This document shows, one piece after another, positions 38,370 through 47,755 of a stretch of DNA of 64,000 bases (positions are counted from its first letter, which is position 1; the number at the start of each line of letters is the position of its first letter). The translations under genes and the position numbers were made by a program. The notes beneath the pieces are model-generated. The model saw only the letters and a list, made by a program, of their open reading frames with translations. It was not told where the DNA came from and made no database searches. Location: the NCBI RefSeq assembly GCF_003474435.1, contig NZ_QRNF01000001.1, forward strand, positions 62,001 through 126,000. The letters are read 5' to 3'. This DNA is from Ruminococcus sp. AF46-10NS. Lineage in GTDB: Bacteria; Bacillota; Clostridia; Lachnospirales; Lachnospiraceae.

Positions 38370-39595
38370 TCAGGAATTACTGACTGGCGGCATCAGGCGA
38401 TAATATAATGTCTCAAGTTCACCGGCATCCATCAGCACAGGAACCGGGTACAGCGGATTGGCTTCTTTGTCTGCATAATGAGCAAGTTCCGGGATATCTG
38501 TTTCCTGGATCTCAGGGATGTGCTCACCGATACCGAAGCGTTTTTTCATATCTTTTACAGCATCAATAAACATCTGTGCAGCAGTTTTATCATCCTCGTG
38601 TTTATCGCAGAGACCTGCAGTTACAGCCAGGTTGCGGAGCTTGTGAGTGATGGAATCTCCGTATGTTTCCAGTACCATAGGCAGGATCACGGCATTGGCC
38701 AGTCCATGAGGAACGTTGTATTTTCCACCAAGGGAATGTGCAATTGCGTGGACATATCCAACATAGGATTTGGTGAATGCGCAGCCTGCAAAATAGGAAG
38801 CGCGGAGCATGTTTCTTCTTGCTTCGATATTTTTTCCGTCTTTGTAGGCGGTATCAAGATTTTCGAAGATCAGTCTGACAGCATCCAGGGCGTTTTTCCT
38901 TGTGCCAGGCGTGGTGGAGTTGCCTATGTACGCTTCTACTGCATGGGTCAGGGCATCCATTCCGGTTGTAGCTGTGATAAACGGTGGAAGGCTTAAGGTA
39001 ACCTCGGATCAAGGACTGCGTAGCGTGGGATCAGCGGAAAATCGTTGATGGCATATTTGTGCCGGGTCTGTGCATCTGTGATCACGGCTGCAAGTGTTGT
39101 TTCACTTCCGGTTCCGGCAGTTGTAGGAATAGCGATGAGAAGAGGAAGCTTTTTGTGGATTTTCAGGATTCCCTTCATCTGAGCAAGAGACTGATGCGGT
39201 TTGGCAATGCGGGCTGCTGTGGCTTTGGCACAGTCCATACTGGAACCGCCGCCAAAACCAATGATCGCCTGGCAGTCATTATCCAGATACATGTGAAGAG
39301 CTTCATCCACATTGACAGTTGTCGGATTGGCAACGGTTTTGTCGTAGATATGATAAGAGATGCAGCTTCGCTTCAGCGTCTGTTCCAGACGCTCCGTAAG
39401 GCCAAGGCTTCGGATCCCTGCATCTGTGATGATAAGTACATTATTATAATCTCTTTTTTCCAGAACTTCCGGGATTCCTTTGACACTTCCGATGATCTTC
39501 GGATTGCGGTAAGGAAGCAGTGGAAGGGCGAATTTAAAGATGTTCTGAAAAATCCGGCAGTAAGCTTTTTTTAATGGATTCATAGCAGTTTTCAT
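38370..39595 (-). CDS. Iron-containing alcohol dehydrogenase, frameshifted
   Basis: A group III metal-dependent alcohol dehydrogenase. The N-terminal half (to 38993) has IIGFGGGSSMDCAKATAARIA and IPTTAGTGSETT. The C-terminal half (38960 to 38370) has MDALTHAVEAYIG, HAIAHSLGGKYNVPHGLANAV with metal-binding histidines, and ends PPVSNS. One base is missing at 38999 (TTAACC read as TTACC on the gene strand). Restoring it gives VLDPRLTLSLPPFITATTGMDALTHA and a protein of about 404-408 residues. The start could be 39595 or 39583; the AAAAGGA site touches the first and is 12 bases from the second. It is divergent from an AraC regulator. Confidence 0.87.
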
Positions 39596-39800
39596 TCCTT
39601 TTAAAGTCAAATTATTTTATCCTAAATATTATATATAGCAGTTGGAAGGGGAAAAGTCAAGATTGCTGTTTGTGGAAGTGCATTGCGAGGCGTGTTGCTG
39701 AGAACGGAGTAACAGTAACGTCATAAAAAAGAAAACGGGAAAATATAATATTGTCATGGCTGCAAATATCCTTTACACTAAGGGAGTCAAACAGAATCAT

Positions 39801-39844
39801 CATGTCAGGATTGTATATCCAGCGGAAGGTAAATGTCCGCTGGA
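39801..39844 (+). promoter_or_regulatory. Repeated motif and hairpin upstream of the AraC gene
   Basis: CATGTCAGGATTGTATAT (39801-39818) closely matches a sequence upstream of glgP (40881-40899). It is followed by TCCAGCGGA-AGGTAAATG-TCCGCTGGA, a perfect 9-base-pair stem (39818-39844) ending 24 bases before the start codon. The motif could be a regulator site, and the hairpin could mask the leader. The rest of the gap 39596-39800 shows no gene. Confidence 0.4.
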
Positions 39845-39868
39845 CAGATATTGATCACGGAGGAAATC

Positions 39869-40786
39869 ATGCCAGAAACAGACACATCCGAAAAAAATCC
39901 TCTTCACGTATCTGAAGTGGATGATAACCTAAAAGAATTAAGTCCTCACGGTTCCTTTGAACTGCCGGTGGAAACCTATACGGGAAACTGCGAGATCTTT
40001 CATGCACTGTATGACCACTGGCACAGTGAGATGGAGATTATGTATATTGAAAAAGGCAGCGGTTTTGCCAGACTGAACAGGGAAAGCATTCGTCTGAAAA
40101 AAGGGGACATCCTGATCGTGAACTGTGGAGTTCTCCACAGTATGCGAACCGATCTTAAGAAGCCTCTTTATTATAAGAGCGTAGTTTTCAGCCTGGGCTT
40201 CCTTGCAGGTCAGCCGGGAGATATCTGCCAGGAATGTGTGGTATCACCATTAATAGAAAACAAGGCAGAATTCTGTCATCATATAGAAGAAGGAGATTCC
40301 GGCTATGAGAAGCTTCGGGAAATTTTTCAGGAGATCCATGACTGTCATACGGAGAAGGAGCCATATTTTTATGTGAAGCTGAAAATGCTGTTCTTTGATT
40401 TCTTTTATGAGATGCTGACAAAGCATTATATTATCCCGGTAAGTACAGAACAGAATAAAAGTCTTGCAGCAGTAAAGGAAGTGCTGGATCATATCAGCCT
40501 TCACTATCAGGAGAATCTTACCGTTTCAGAGCTTTCCGGACTTTCCAATTACAGTGAGTATTATTTTATGAAACTTTTCCGCCAGTATACGGGAAAAACC
40601 CTGGTGGAATACATCAATGACTTCCGTATGGAGAAGGCGAAGTACCTTTTGACACATTCCGATGCACCTGTGACGGAGATAGCCATGCAGGTGGGATTTA
40701 ACAGTACAAGTTATTTTATAAAGAAGTTTCAGCAGTCCAATAAGGTTTCGCCGCATAAGTACAGGAAGAGTATGAGACAGATTTGA
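39869..40786 (+). CDS. AraC-family transcriptional regulator (cupin plus helix-turn-helix)
   Basis: A 305-residue regulator. The N-terminal cupin-like sensing domain has IFHALYDHWHSEMEIMYIEKG and KKGDILIVNCGVLHSM. The C-terminal AraC domain runs from LTVSELSGLSNYSEYYFMKLF to VGFNSTSYFIKKFQQSNKVSPHKYR. The start at 39869 follows GGAGGAAATC; the longer frame from 39833 would begin inside a strong hairpin. It is divergent from the alcohol/aldehyde dehydrogenase genes and upstream of glgP, with a shared motif before both this gene and glgP. Either set could be its target. Confidence 0.92.
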   Translation: MPETDTSEKNPLHVSEVDDNLKELSPHGSFELPVETYTGNCEIFHALYDHWHSEMEIMYIEKGSGFARLNRESIRLKKGDILIVNCGVLHSMRTDLKKPLYYKSVVFSLGFLAGQPGDICQECVVSPLIENKAEFCHHIEEGDSGYEKLREIFQEIHDCHTEKEPYFYVKLKMLFFDFFYEMLTKHYIIPVSTEQNKSLAAVKEVLDHISLHYQENLTVSELSGLSNYSEYYFMKLFRQYTGKTLVEYINDFRMEKAKYLLTHSDAPVTEIAMQVGFNSTSYFIKKFQQSNKVSPHKYRKSMRQI

Positions 40787-40880
40787 GAAAGCTCCAGCAG
40801 CAGTCGCACATGTCCCGGTTACATTTCTATGCAGAGCTACAGTAAAAATGGAAAAACAGTCTGACAAATATCTTACATAT

Positions 40881-40899
40881 CATGACAGGATTGTTATAT
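40881..40899 (+). promoter_or_regulatory. Motif and possible promoter upstream of glgP
   Basis: CATGACAGGATTGTTATAT repeats the sequence upstream of the AraC gene. TTACAT (40874-40879), a 16-base spacer and TATATT could form a promoter, with the motif covering the spacer and -10. Confidence 0.4.
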
Positions 40900-41002
40900 T
40901 TTTGAAAGGGGATGCGTGATATCCTAATATCATCAAAAACAAAGCAAACAACCTTGTAAAAACATATTTCATCCCATCAAGATCCATGAAAGGAGATCAA
41001 AA

Positions 41003-43270
41003 ATGGAAACATTAAGCAAAGTATTTGAAGACAAATATAACAAAAATGTAAAAGATTGTACAAACGAGGAAATCTATCACGGACTTCTCTCCTGGACAAA
41101 AGAGCAGCTGAAGGGTCGCGGCTATCAGGACGGAAAAAAGAAAATTTATTATATTTCCGCAGAGTTTCTCATCGGTAAACTGCTCTCCAACAACCTGATC
41201 AATCTGGGCGTTTATGATGAAGTTGCGAAATATCTTAAAGAAAACGGAAAAGAGCTTTCCATGATCGAGGAGATCGAGCCGGAGCCATCCCTTGGAAACG
41301 GCGGACTTGGCCGACTGGCAGCCTGCTTCCTGGATTCTATCGCAACATTAGGTCTTCCGGGTGAAGGAATCGGTCTTAATTATCACCTTGGACTTTTCAA
41401 ACAGGAGTTTAAAGATCATCTTCAGTTTGAAACACCGAACCCATGGATCGAGCCGGAGAGCTGGCTTACAGATGCAGGAATTTCCTATTATGTACCGTTT
41501 AAGGGATTTATGCTGAAATCCACACTGTATGATATTGATGTGGCAGGCTATGAGAACAAAGCGATCAAGCTTCGCCTTTTTGATATTGATATTGCAGATG
41601 AGAGCATTGTAGGCGAGGGAATCTCCTTTGACAAGAAGGATCTGCTCCACAACCTGACACTGTTCCTGTATCCGGATGACAGCGATGACGCAGGAAGAAA
41701 GCTTCGCATCTATCAGCAGTACTTCATGGTAAGCAATGCGGCACAGCTGATCCTGGATGAGGCAACAGCAAAAGGCTGCAATCTTCATGACCTTGCTGAT
41801 TACGCAGTGATCCAGATTAATGATACACATCCGAGTATGGTAATTCCGGAGCTGATCCGTCTTCTTACAGAGCGCGGAATCGAATTTGAGGAGGCTTGTG
41901 AGATCGTATCTCATGTGTGCGCTTATACCAACCATACCATCCTTGCAGAGGCACTTGAGAAATGGCCAATCTCCTATCTTGAGGAGGTTGTTCCGCATCT
42001 GATGCCGATCATCCGCAAACTGGACGAGCGTATCAAAGCAAAATATCCGCAGGAGAATCTTGCAATCATTGATAAGAACGACCTGGTTCACATGGCACAT
42101 ATGGACATTCATTACGGATTTTCCATCAACGGTGTTGCATCTCTTCATACAGATATCCTGAAGGAGACAGAGCTTCATCAGTTCTATGAGATCTATCCGG
42201 ATAAATTTAATAATAAGACAAATGGAATCACCTTCCGCAGATGGCTTCTTCACTGCAACCATCCGCTGACAGAGTACATCACCTCCATGCTCGGTGACGG
42301 CTTCCGCAAAGATTCTTTTGAGCTTGACAAGATGCTTGACTTCAAAGGAAACCAGGATGTTCTTGCAAATATCCTGAAGATCAAACAGGATGCAAAGAAG
42401 AGATGTGCAGAGTTTATTAAATCCAACACAGGCGAGGAAATCAATACTCACAGTGTTTATGATATCCAGATCAAACGTCTTCATGAGTACAAACGTCAGC
42501 AGCTGAATGCACTTTACATTATTGACCGTTATCTGAAGATCAAAGCAGGCGAGAAGCCACAGCGCCCGGTAACTTTCATTTTCGGTGCAAAAGCAGCTCC
42601 TGCATACGTTATCGCAAAGGACATTATCCACCTGATCCTCTGCTTACAGGAACTTATCAACAATGATCCGGAAGTTTCTCCATACATGAAGGTTGTTATG
42701 GTGGAAAACTACAATGTAAGTGCAGCAGAGAAGCTGATTCCGGCCTGCGATATCTCCGAGCAGATTTCTCTTGCATCCAAAGAAGCCAGCGGAACCGGAA
42801 ACATGAAATTTATGCTTAACGGTGCTGTGACACTTGGTACTATGGATGGTGCAAATGTGGAGATCAGCCAGCTGGTAGGTAAGGATAATATCTATATCTT
42901 CGGTGAGTCCAGCGAGCAGGTTATCAATCACTATGAGAAAGCAGATTACTGTGCAAAAGATTTCTACGACAAAGACGAGCGTATCCGCCACGCAGTAGAT
43001 TTCATCATTGGAAATGAACTTCTTGCTATCGGAAGTGAGGAGCATTTAAGAAGACTGCATCACGAGATCGTAAGCAAAGACTGGTTCATGACTCTTCTTG
43101 ACTTCGAGGATTATGCGAAGGTGAAAGATCAGGCACTGTGCGATTATGAGGACAGAACCGCATGGGCAGAGAAGATGCTTGTAAACATCGCAAAAGCAGG
43201 ATACTTTTCTTCAGACAGAACTATCGAGGAGTACAACAGAGATATCTGGCATCTGACAGCGGAGAAATAA
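41003..43270 (+). CDS. glgP: Glycogen/alpha-glucan phosphorylase
   Basis: A 755-residue PLP enzyme of GT35 that removes glucose-1-phosphate from glycogen or maltodextrin. Motifs are [77 protein letters not shown] and the PLP-lysine region [14 protein letters not shown]. It is shorter than the roughly 800-850 residues of proteobacterial or animal enzymes, but all core motifs are present. AAAGGAGATC precedes the ATG. It appears to be a single-gene unit; no other glycogen gene is in the window. Confidence 0.95.
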   Translation: METLSKVFEDKYNKNVKDCTNEEIYHGLLSWTKEQLKGRGYQDGKKKIYYISAEFLIGKLLSNNLINLGVYDEVAKYLKENGKELSMIEEIEPEPSLGNGGLGRLAACFLDSIATLGLPGEGIGLNYHLGLFKQEFKDHLQFETPNPWIEPESWLTDAGISYYVPFKGFMLKSTLYDIDVAGYENKAIKLRLFDIDIADESIVGEGISFDKKDLLHNLTLFLYPDDSDDAGRKLRIYQQYFMVSNAAQLILDEATAKGCNLHDLADYAVIQINDTHPSMVIPELIRLLTERGIEFEEACEIVSHVCAYTNHTILAEALEKWPISYLEEVVPHLMPIIRKLDERIKAKYPQENLAIIDKNDLVHMAHMDIHYGFSINGVASLHTDILKETELHQFYEIYPDKFNNKTNGITFRRWLLHCNHPLTEYITSMLGDGFRKDSFELDKMLDFKGNQDVLANILKIKQDAKKRCAEFIKSNTGEEINTHSVYDIQIKRLHEYKRQQLNALYIIDRYLKIKAGEKPQRPVTFIFGAKAAPAYVIAKDIIHLILCLQELINNDPEVSPYMKVVMVENYNVSAAEKLIPACDISEQISLASKEASGTGNMKFMLNGAVTLGTMDGANVEISQLVGKDNIYIFGESSEQVINHYEKADYCAKDFYDKDERIRHAVDFIIGNELLAIGSEEHLRRLHHEIVSKDWFMTLLDFEDYAKVKDQALCDYEDRTAWAEKMLVNIAKAGYFSSDRTIEEYNRDIWHLTAEK

Positions 43271-43316
43271 ACCGGTTTCAGGCAGATTGCTCCGGCGCGT
43301 ATGCGAAATAGAAAAT

Positions 43317-43418
43317 AAAAACACCGGCATTCATCGGAAATATGTACTGGGTCTGAGATGTCAGAGATGATCTGGCAGCCTGGACAGGACATGGTACAGA
43401 TGAATGGCCGGTGTTTTT
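43317..43418. ncRNA. Long structured element between convergent glgP and nudC
   Basis: ACACCGGCATTCATC (43321-43335) pairs with GATGAATGGCCGGTGT (43399-43414) with one bulged C. It is flanked by AAAA and TTTTT, so it can end transcription from both sides. The roughly 63-base interior is not a simple loop: TGTAC/GTACA extends the stem, and TCTGA-GATG-TCAGA forms an inner hairpin. It may be an elaborate bidirectional terminator or a small structured RNA. Confidence 0.5.
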
Positions 43419-43468
43419 GTGTGAAATTGGTTACGAAAAATTGTTTACGGAATCAGGCAAGCGATACT

Positions 43469-44305
43469 TCAGGCTTTTCCATGCTTAAACGCCATCATCA
43501 TTTCCTTGGTAAGGCTGATATTATCGCCCTCATCCGGGATGTCTTCCCGATTGAACCAGGAGGCCATGGAGAGTTCGTTGTGGTCTACAGTGAGGGTGTC
43601 ATCGCCGTCCAGATCACAGTAGAAGCCAAACAGAAGGGTTCCGGAGAAGGACCATGGCTGACTCTTGTAATAGCGGAGATTTTTGACCTTTATGCCGATC
43701 TCTTCCATAACTTCACGGTGAACGGTCTCCTCGATGGTCTCGCCAATCTCGGCAAAACCTGCGATCATGGCGTAGCGGGTGTGATTTCGGCCCTCATATT
43801 TGGAAAGGATCAGCTTGTCGCCATTGGTAACGCCTACGATCACAGCAGGAGAAAGTACTGGATATTCACCGTTTCCACAGGCAGGGCAGATCATCTTGCG
43901 CTCATGTTTATCATGTACCATCGGTTTGCCGCAGCAACCGCAGAAACGGCGCTTGCTGTACCACTGAAAGAGCTGATATCCGGTGATTCCGGCAAAAGCC
44001 AGATACTGAGGCTCTGCTGTGCGAAGAACTCTTGTGATTTCAAACTGATAACCAGGAAGGAGACTGGTGTCAAGATCCGGGATCAGATAAAAATGCTCTT
44101 CGTCAATGGAGAAGAGATAGATATAATTCTCATATAGGTTTTCAACTTTTCCTTCCAGCTCTCCAAAGCTTGGAAGAGTCATAGTCTCGCCATCTTTTTT
44201 CATAAGGATCTTTCCTTCTTCATAGGCGAGGATGTGGCTTCCTTTATCCGGGGCCACAGGCTTGTATTCGTTGTGATAGGTATGTGGTGCGATATCCTGG
44301 ATCAT
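43469..44305 (-). CDS. nudC: NADH pyrophosphatase (NAD+ diphosphatase)
   Basis: A 278-residue Nudix hydrolase that splits NADH/NAD to NMN(H) and AMP and can decap NAD-RNA. The zinc ribbon has four cysteines in FCGCCGKPM and ICPACGNGEYP. The Nudix box is GFAEIGETIEETVHREVMEEIGI, followed by SQPWSFSGTLLFGF, the SQPWPFPxS-type motif specific to NudC. AAAGGAATTATCGATC precedes the ATG. It is a single gene, convergent with glgP. Confidence 0.94.
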   Translation of the reverse strand: MIQDIAPHTYHNEYKPVAPDKGSHILAYEEGKILMKKDGETMTLPSFGELEGKVENLYENYIYLFSIDEEHFYLIPDLDTSLLPGYQFEITRVLRTAEPQYLAFAGITGYQLFQWYSKRRFCGCCGKPMVHDKHERKMICPACGNGEYPVLSPAVIVGVTNGDKLILSKYEGRNHTRYAMIAGFAEIGETIEETVHREVMEEIGIKVKNLRYYKSQPWSFSGTLLFGFYCDLDGDDTLTVDHNELSMASWFNREDIPDEGDNISLTKEMMMAFKHGKA

Positions 44306-44449
44306 GATCGATAATTCCTTTCCGAATTTATTGTTTTACAACGTTTGCTGAGAAGTTTTGCCATATAAAATACAGCACGCTTTCTACAGTATAAGCTTAC
44401 CTTAAGAAAAAGGCAACTGTCCTTTTGGTGACCAGTAATAACAAAAAAG

Positions 44450-44478
44450 TTGTATGAGTCAGAAAATCAGTGTAAGAT
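44450..44478 (+). promoter_or_regulatory. Promoter upstream of the TraX-like gene
   Basis: TTGTAT and TAAGAT with a 17-base spacer, about 65 bases before the start codon. Confidence 0.45.
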
Positions 44479-44544
44479 AAATGTATTATATTGTGCAGAA
44501 GATGTTAAAGGTCTGAGAAGTTTTCTGTACAGAAGGAGAAGATC

Positions 44545-45270
44545 ATGACAACAACAGAAAAGCCGGGACTGACCCGGGATGCCATTAAATATCTGGCAAT
44601 TTTTACTATGCTTTTGAACCATATCGCCAATGTATTGTTACCGGAAAACACGATCCTGTGGGAAGTGTTTATAGATATCGGCTACTTCACAGCCATCACC
44701 ATGTGCTATTTCCTTGTGGAAGGTTTTTACTATACACATTCCCGGAGAAAATATGGCGAGAGACTTCTGATCTTTGCCGGAATCTCCCAGGTTCCCTATA
44801 TGATGGCATTTGATTTTTCGCAGCTGAATATGATATTTACACTGTTTATCTGCTTCATGATCCTGGTGATCCAGGATAAGATGATGGTAAGTAAGTGGAG
44901 GCTTCCGCTTACACTCATTCTGCTGGTCCTGTCCGTTTATTCGGACTGGGCGATTCTGGCACCTGTTTTTACAATCTGGTTCCATGCAGCATGGGGAAAC
45001 AGGAAGAAAATGGTTCAGGCTTATGGAATCGGAGCAGTGCTTTTTGCTGCGTTTAATTACGCGTCTTATGCCGAAACTTTGCCGGCTGCACAGGCATTGC
45101 TTCATGCACTGCTTTCAGCAATTGGAATCATAGTATCAGGAATTATCATTATCTGCTTCTATAATGGAAAAAAATCTGAAAAAGCACCGAAGTTTTCTAA
45201 GTGGTTTTTCTATATTTTCTATCCGGCACATCTGCTGATCTTAAGTTTGATCAAAATGTGGATCGTGTAA
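44545..45270 (+). CDS. TraX-family membrane protein
   Basis: A 241-residue polytopic membrane protein starting TTTEKPGLTRDAIKYLAIFTMLLNH, the typical opening of TraX-like proteins (acyltransferase-3-like fold). F-plasmid TraX acetylates pilin, but chromosomal Firmicutes relatives have no established role. About seven hydrophobic segments can be seen, with a cytoplasmic GNRKKM stretch. No conjugation genes are near, so this is probably a stand-alone membrane acyltransferase of unknown substrate. AGAAGGAGAAGATC precedes the ATG. Confidence 0.85.
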   Translation: MTTTEKPGLTRDAIKYLAIFTMLLNHIANVLLPENTILWEVFIDIGYFTAITMCYFLVEGFYYTHSRRKYGERLLIFAGISQVPYMMAFDFSQLNMIFTLFICFMILVIQDKMMVSKWRLPLTLILLVLSVYSDWAILAPVFTIWFHAAWGNRKKMVQAYGIGAVLFAAFNYASYAETLPAAQALLHALLSAIGIIVSGIIIICFYNGKKSEKAPKFSKWFFYIFYPAHLLILSLIKMWIV

Positions 45271-45372
45271 AAGATGCTGAAAAAATGTATCAGACAGATT
45301 GCTGAAAATAAAAAAGTATATCAGTAAAACATAGTAAGTCTATAAGAAAATAAGAAAATTAAAGAAAAACTC

Positions 45373-45401
45373 TTGAAATCAAAAAAATTATCTGCTATGA
45401 T
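45373..45401 (+). promoter_or_regulatory. Promoter of the amtB-glnK operon
   Basis: TTGAAA (45373-45378) and TATGAT (45396-45401) with an exact 17-base spacer. The leader hairpin begins about 16 bases after the -10. Confidence 0.7.
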
Positions 45402-45411
45402 AACTCCCATG

Positions 45412-45449
45412 ACAAAGGCGTCTGGAAATTAAGTTTCCAGGCGCTTTTT
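45412..45449 (+). promoter_or_regulatory. Terminator-like hairpin at the 5' end of the amtB leader
   Basis: GCGTCTGGAAA-TTAAG-TTTCCAGGCGC (with one G-T pair) then five Ts, lying between promoter and gene. No gene ends just upstream on this strand, so it looks like an attenuator. The start ACAAAGGCGT is shared with the hairpin at 58398. Confidence 0.65.
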
Positions 45450-45489
45450 GCGTTGCAGAAATAAATGAGGGAATCTAGGAGGAATGATT

Positions 45490-46728
45490 ATGAATGCAGG
45501 AGATACTGGTTTTATGCTGATCTGTACGGCCTTTGTGTTCTTTATGACACCGGGGCTGGCATTTTTCTACGGAGGACTTGTCCGGAGAAAAAATGTTGTT
45601 AATACTATGATGGCCTGTGCTGCGATCATGGGTCTGTCTGTTGTGATGTGGACATTGTTTGGTTATTCACTTGCCTTTGGTGGAAACCACGGTGGGATTA
45701 TCGGTGATTTCCGGTGGTTTGCCATGAACGGTGTCGGCTGGGAGCCGGGACCTTATGCAGATACCATTCCGCATCTGGTATTTGCAGCGTTCCAGATGAT
45801 GTTTGCCATGATCACACCGGCACTGATCACCGGTGCTGTTGTTGGAAGAATGCGTTTTAAAGCACTGTTTCTTTTTGTTGCAATCTGGTCTGTGATCGTG
45901 TATTATCCTATGGCACATATGGTCTGGGGAGACGGCGGATTTCTGGCAGCTATCGGTTCAGTGGATTTTGCGGGAGGAAATGTAGTACATATCAGTTCCG
46001 GTATCAGTGCACTTGTACTGGCCATTTATCTTAAACAGAGACGTGGCTACGCAAAAGCAACCTACCGCACCCATAATATTCCATTTGTTTTCCTGGGTGC
46101 AGCCATGCTGTGGTTTGGATGGTTCGGATTTAACGCAGGAAGTGCACTGAAGGCAGACGGACTTGCAGCACATGCCTTTATGACAAGCAGTATTTCTTCT
46201 GCCTGCGCATTGCTGACCTGGATGCTGATTGAGGTGATCCGTGAGGGAAAACCGACACTGGTTGGTGCATCCACAGGTCTTGTTATCGGACTGGTAGCAA
46301 TCACTCCGGGAGCTGGATTCGTGCCGGTATGGGCATCTTTTATCATTGGAATTCTGGTAAGCCCGATCTGCTATTTTACAGTGATCCTTCTGAAGCAGAA
46401 GCTGAAGATCGACGATGCGCTAGATGCTTTTGGCTGTCATGGTATAGGTGGTATCTGGGGTGGAATCGCAACCGGACTTTTCGGAAAATCTTCGATCAAT
46501 TCTGTTGCAAAATGGGACGGCCTTGTATTTGGAGATTACCGTCTGTTTCTGGCACAGGTTTTAAGTATTGTGATCACCATTGCTGTTGCCATTGTGGGAA
46601 CACTGATCTGTATTGGAATCGTGCGTATTTTTACACCGCTTCGTGTAGATCCGAAGGAAGAACTGGTTGGTCTGGACGCATCCCAGCATGGAGAGAATGC
46701 ATATCCGTCATTCAATGGATTTGACTGA
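45490..46728 (+). CDS. amt: Ammonium transporter
   Basis: A 412-residue Amt/Mep/Rh channel with about eleven membrane segments that imports ammonium. Motifs are FFMTPGLAFFYGGLVRRKNVVN, GDGGFLAAIGSVDFAGGNVVHISSG, WFGWFGFNAGSAL and DAFGCHGIGGIWGGIATGLFG, containing the paired pore histidines. The start at 45490 is chosen because AGGAGG is seven bases upstream; an ATG at 45484 is almost on top of it. It is followed by a PII-protein gene, the usual partner that plugs the channel, and preceded by a terminator-like leader. Confidence 0.95.
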   Translation: MNAGDTGFMLICTAFVFFMTPGLAFFYGGLVRRKNVVNTMMACAAIMGLSVVMWTLFGYSLAFGGNHGGIIGDFRWFAMNGVGWEPGPYADTIPHLVFAAFQMMFAMITPALITGAVVGRMRFKALFLFVAIWSVIVYYPMAHMVWGDGGFLAAIGSVDFAGGNVVHISSGISALVLAIYLKQRRGYAKATYRTHNIPFVFLGAAMLWFGWFGFNAGSALKADGLAAHAFMTSSISSACALLTWMLIEVIREGKPTLVGASTGLVIGLVAITPGAGFVPVWASFIIGILVSPICYFTVILLKQKLKIDDALDAFGCHGIGGIWGGIATGLFGKSSINSVAKWDGLVFGDYRLFLAQVLSIVITIAVAIVGTLICIGIVRIFTPLRVDPKEELVGLDASQHGENAYPSFNGFD

Positions 46729-46782
46729 TAAGAGTCTATTTCCTGTTAATGTGAATGATGGTGTCAAAGAGGAGATTATAAT

Positions 46783-47142
46783 ATGTTGATTAAAATAGAA
46801 GCAATCGTAAGAGAAGAAAAAATGGAAGATGTCAAAGCAGCGTTAAATGACATCCAGGTAAACGGTTTTACAGTAACCCAGATCATGGGCTGCGGAACAC
46901 AGCGTGGCTATACAGAATATGTCCGTGGTTCCAAAATCGATGTATTTCTGAAACCGAAGATCAAGTTTGAGATCGTAGTATCATCAGAAGACTGGGAGAT
47001 TAAAGTCATTGATGCGATTCAGAAAGCAGCATTCACCGGTGATCCGGGCGATGGTAAGATATTCAGCTACGAGATTCGAAATGCTGTCCGAATCCGAACC
47101 GGTGAGACCGGATACGATGCACTGCAGTCGGAGTTCCTGTAA
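46783..47142 (+). CDS. glnK: Nitrogen regulatory protein PII (GlnK type)
   Basis: A 119-residue trimeric signalling protein that binds ATP/ADP and 2-oxoglutarate and regulates the ammonium channel. The start is MLIKIEAIVREEKMEDVKAAL, the B loop is FTGDPGDGKIFS and the end RIRTGETGYDAL is typical. In the T loop the usual tyrosine that is uridylylated in proteobacteria is not at its place: RGSKIDVFL stands where RGAEYxVxF is usual. Control is therefore probably by ligand binding only. It lies 54 bases after amt with GAGGAGATT before the ATG. A terminator follows. Confidence 0.94.
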   Translation: MLIKIEAIVREEKMEDVKAALNDIQVNGFTVTQIMGCGTQRGYTEYVRGSKIDVFLKPKIKFEIVVSSEDWEIKVIDAIQKAAFTGDPGDGKIFSYEIRNAVRIRTGETGYDALQSEFL

Positions 47143-47160
47143 AATAATAAAGATGTAAAA

Positions 47161-47210
47161 AAGATCCTTCTGGAAAAACTGAGATATTCAGATTTTCAGA
47201 AGGATTTTTT
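47161..47210 (+). terminator. Terminator of the amtB-glnK operon
   Basis: ATCCTTCTGGAAAA and its near-complement ATTTTCAGAAGGAT around an inner loop, then six Ts. Confidence 0.85.
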
Positions 47211-47327
47211 GCAGATAATTAACAATAGTCTTATTTTGATTTGATGCAAACTTCTGCAGTTACATATAAGATAGAAAGGTACACAATAGATCAGTTAGAA
47301 AGTAAAATTAAAACATACGGAAAAACT

Positions 47328-47613
47328 ATGTCAAAAAAGAAATCAAAGAAGATCAGAAAAGAGCAGGCTCAGGAGTTGAGTTCAGCAGAACCGGAACATC
47401 CTGAACTGGCGGCAGAAAAAACAGCAGCCATTGACAGCTGCATCAAAGATTCGGACTATTGCGATGGATTACTGGTCTGTGTTAGAATATGAGTTGTATT
47501 ATAAAAAAAGAGACAATGCGGAAATTGAAGCGGAATTAAAAAAATATGCAGAAGAAATTGCAAATCTGGATCATAGAATGCTGGAACTACGAAATAAAAT
47601 TGAAAAAATCTGA
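47328..47613 (+). CDS. Small charged hypothetical protein, possibly frameshifted
   Basis: No family is recognised. One frame reads MSKKKSKKIRKEQAQELSSA and continues to 47492. An overlapping frame (to 47613) reads MDYWSVLEYELYYKKRD followed by a heptad-like coiled coil, EAELKKYAEEIANLDHRML. If one extra base near 47455-47462 is removed, the two join into about 94 residues: a Lys-rich N-terminus, an acidic middle and a C-terminal coiled coil. It may equally be two small overlapping ORFs or only the second one. The ribosome site before 47328 is weak. It lies alone between two terminators, which argues for a separate small gene. Confidence 0.4.
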
Positions 47614-47655
47614 ATAAACAGCGAATGTGAGATCAGAATGCCTGTTATAAAAAAG

Positions 47656-47700
47656 AAAACGGAGAATTCCCTAAAAAGAAGTTCAGGAATTCTCCGTTTT
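47656..47700. terminator. Terminator of the serine dehydratase operon
   Basis: AAAACGGAGAATTCC-C and its exact complement around AAAAAGAAGTTC, with As on the left and Ts on the right, so it can act on both strands. Confidence 0.85.
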
Positions 47701-47755
47701 GTTGTTTGAGTCATTTCAGTCGGGGCCCTGTTTATTATGGGTTATACTCTGCTCA

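Noticed and set aside
41348..42631. A 427-residue open frame antisense to glgP
   Set aside because: It lies wholly inside a clear phosphorylase gene, has no ribosome site or domain, and its Cys/Ile-rich composition is what a reverse frame of biased codons gives.
44545..45270. Evidence for a conjugative element because of the TraX-like gene
   Set aside because: No relaxase, coupling protein, integrase or other transfer gene is within reach. Chromosomal TraX-like proteins are common in Firmicutes.
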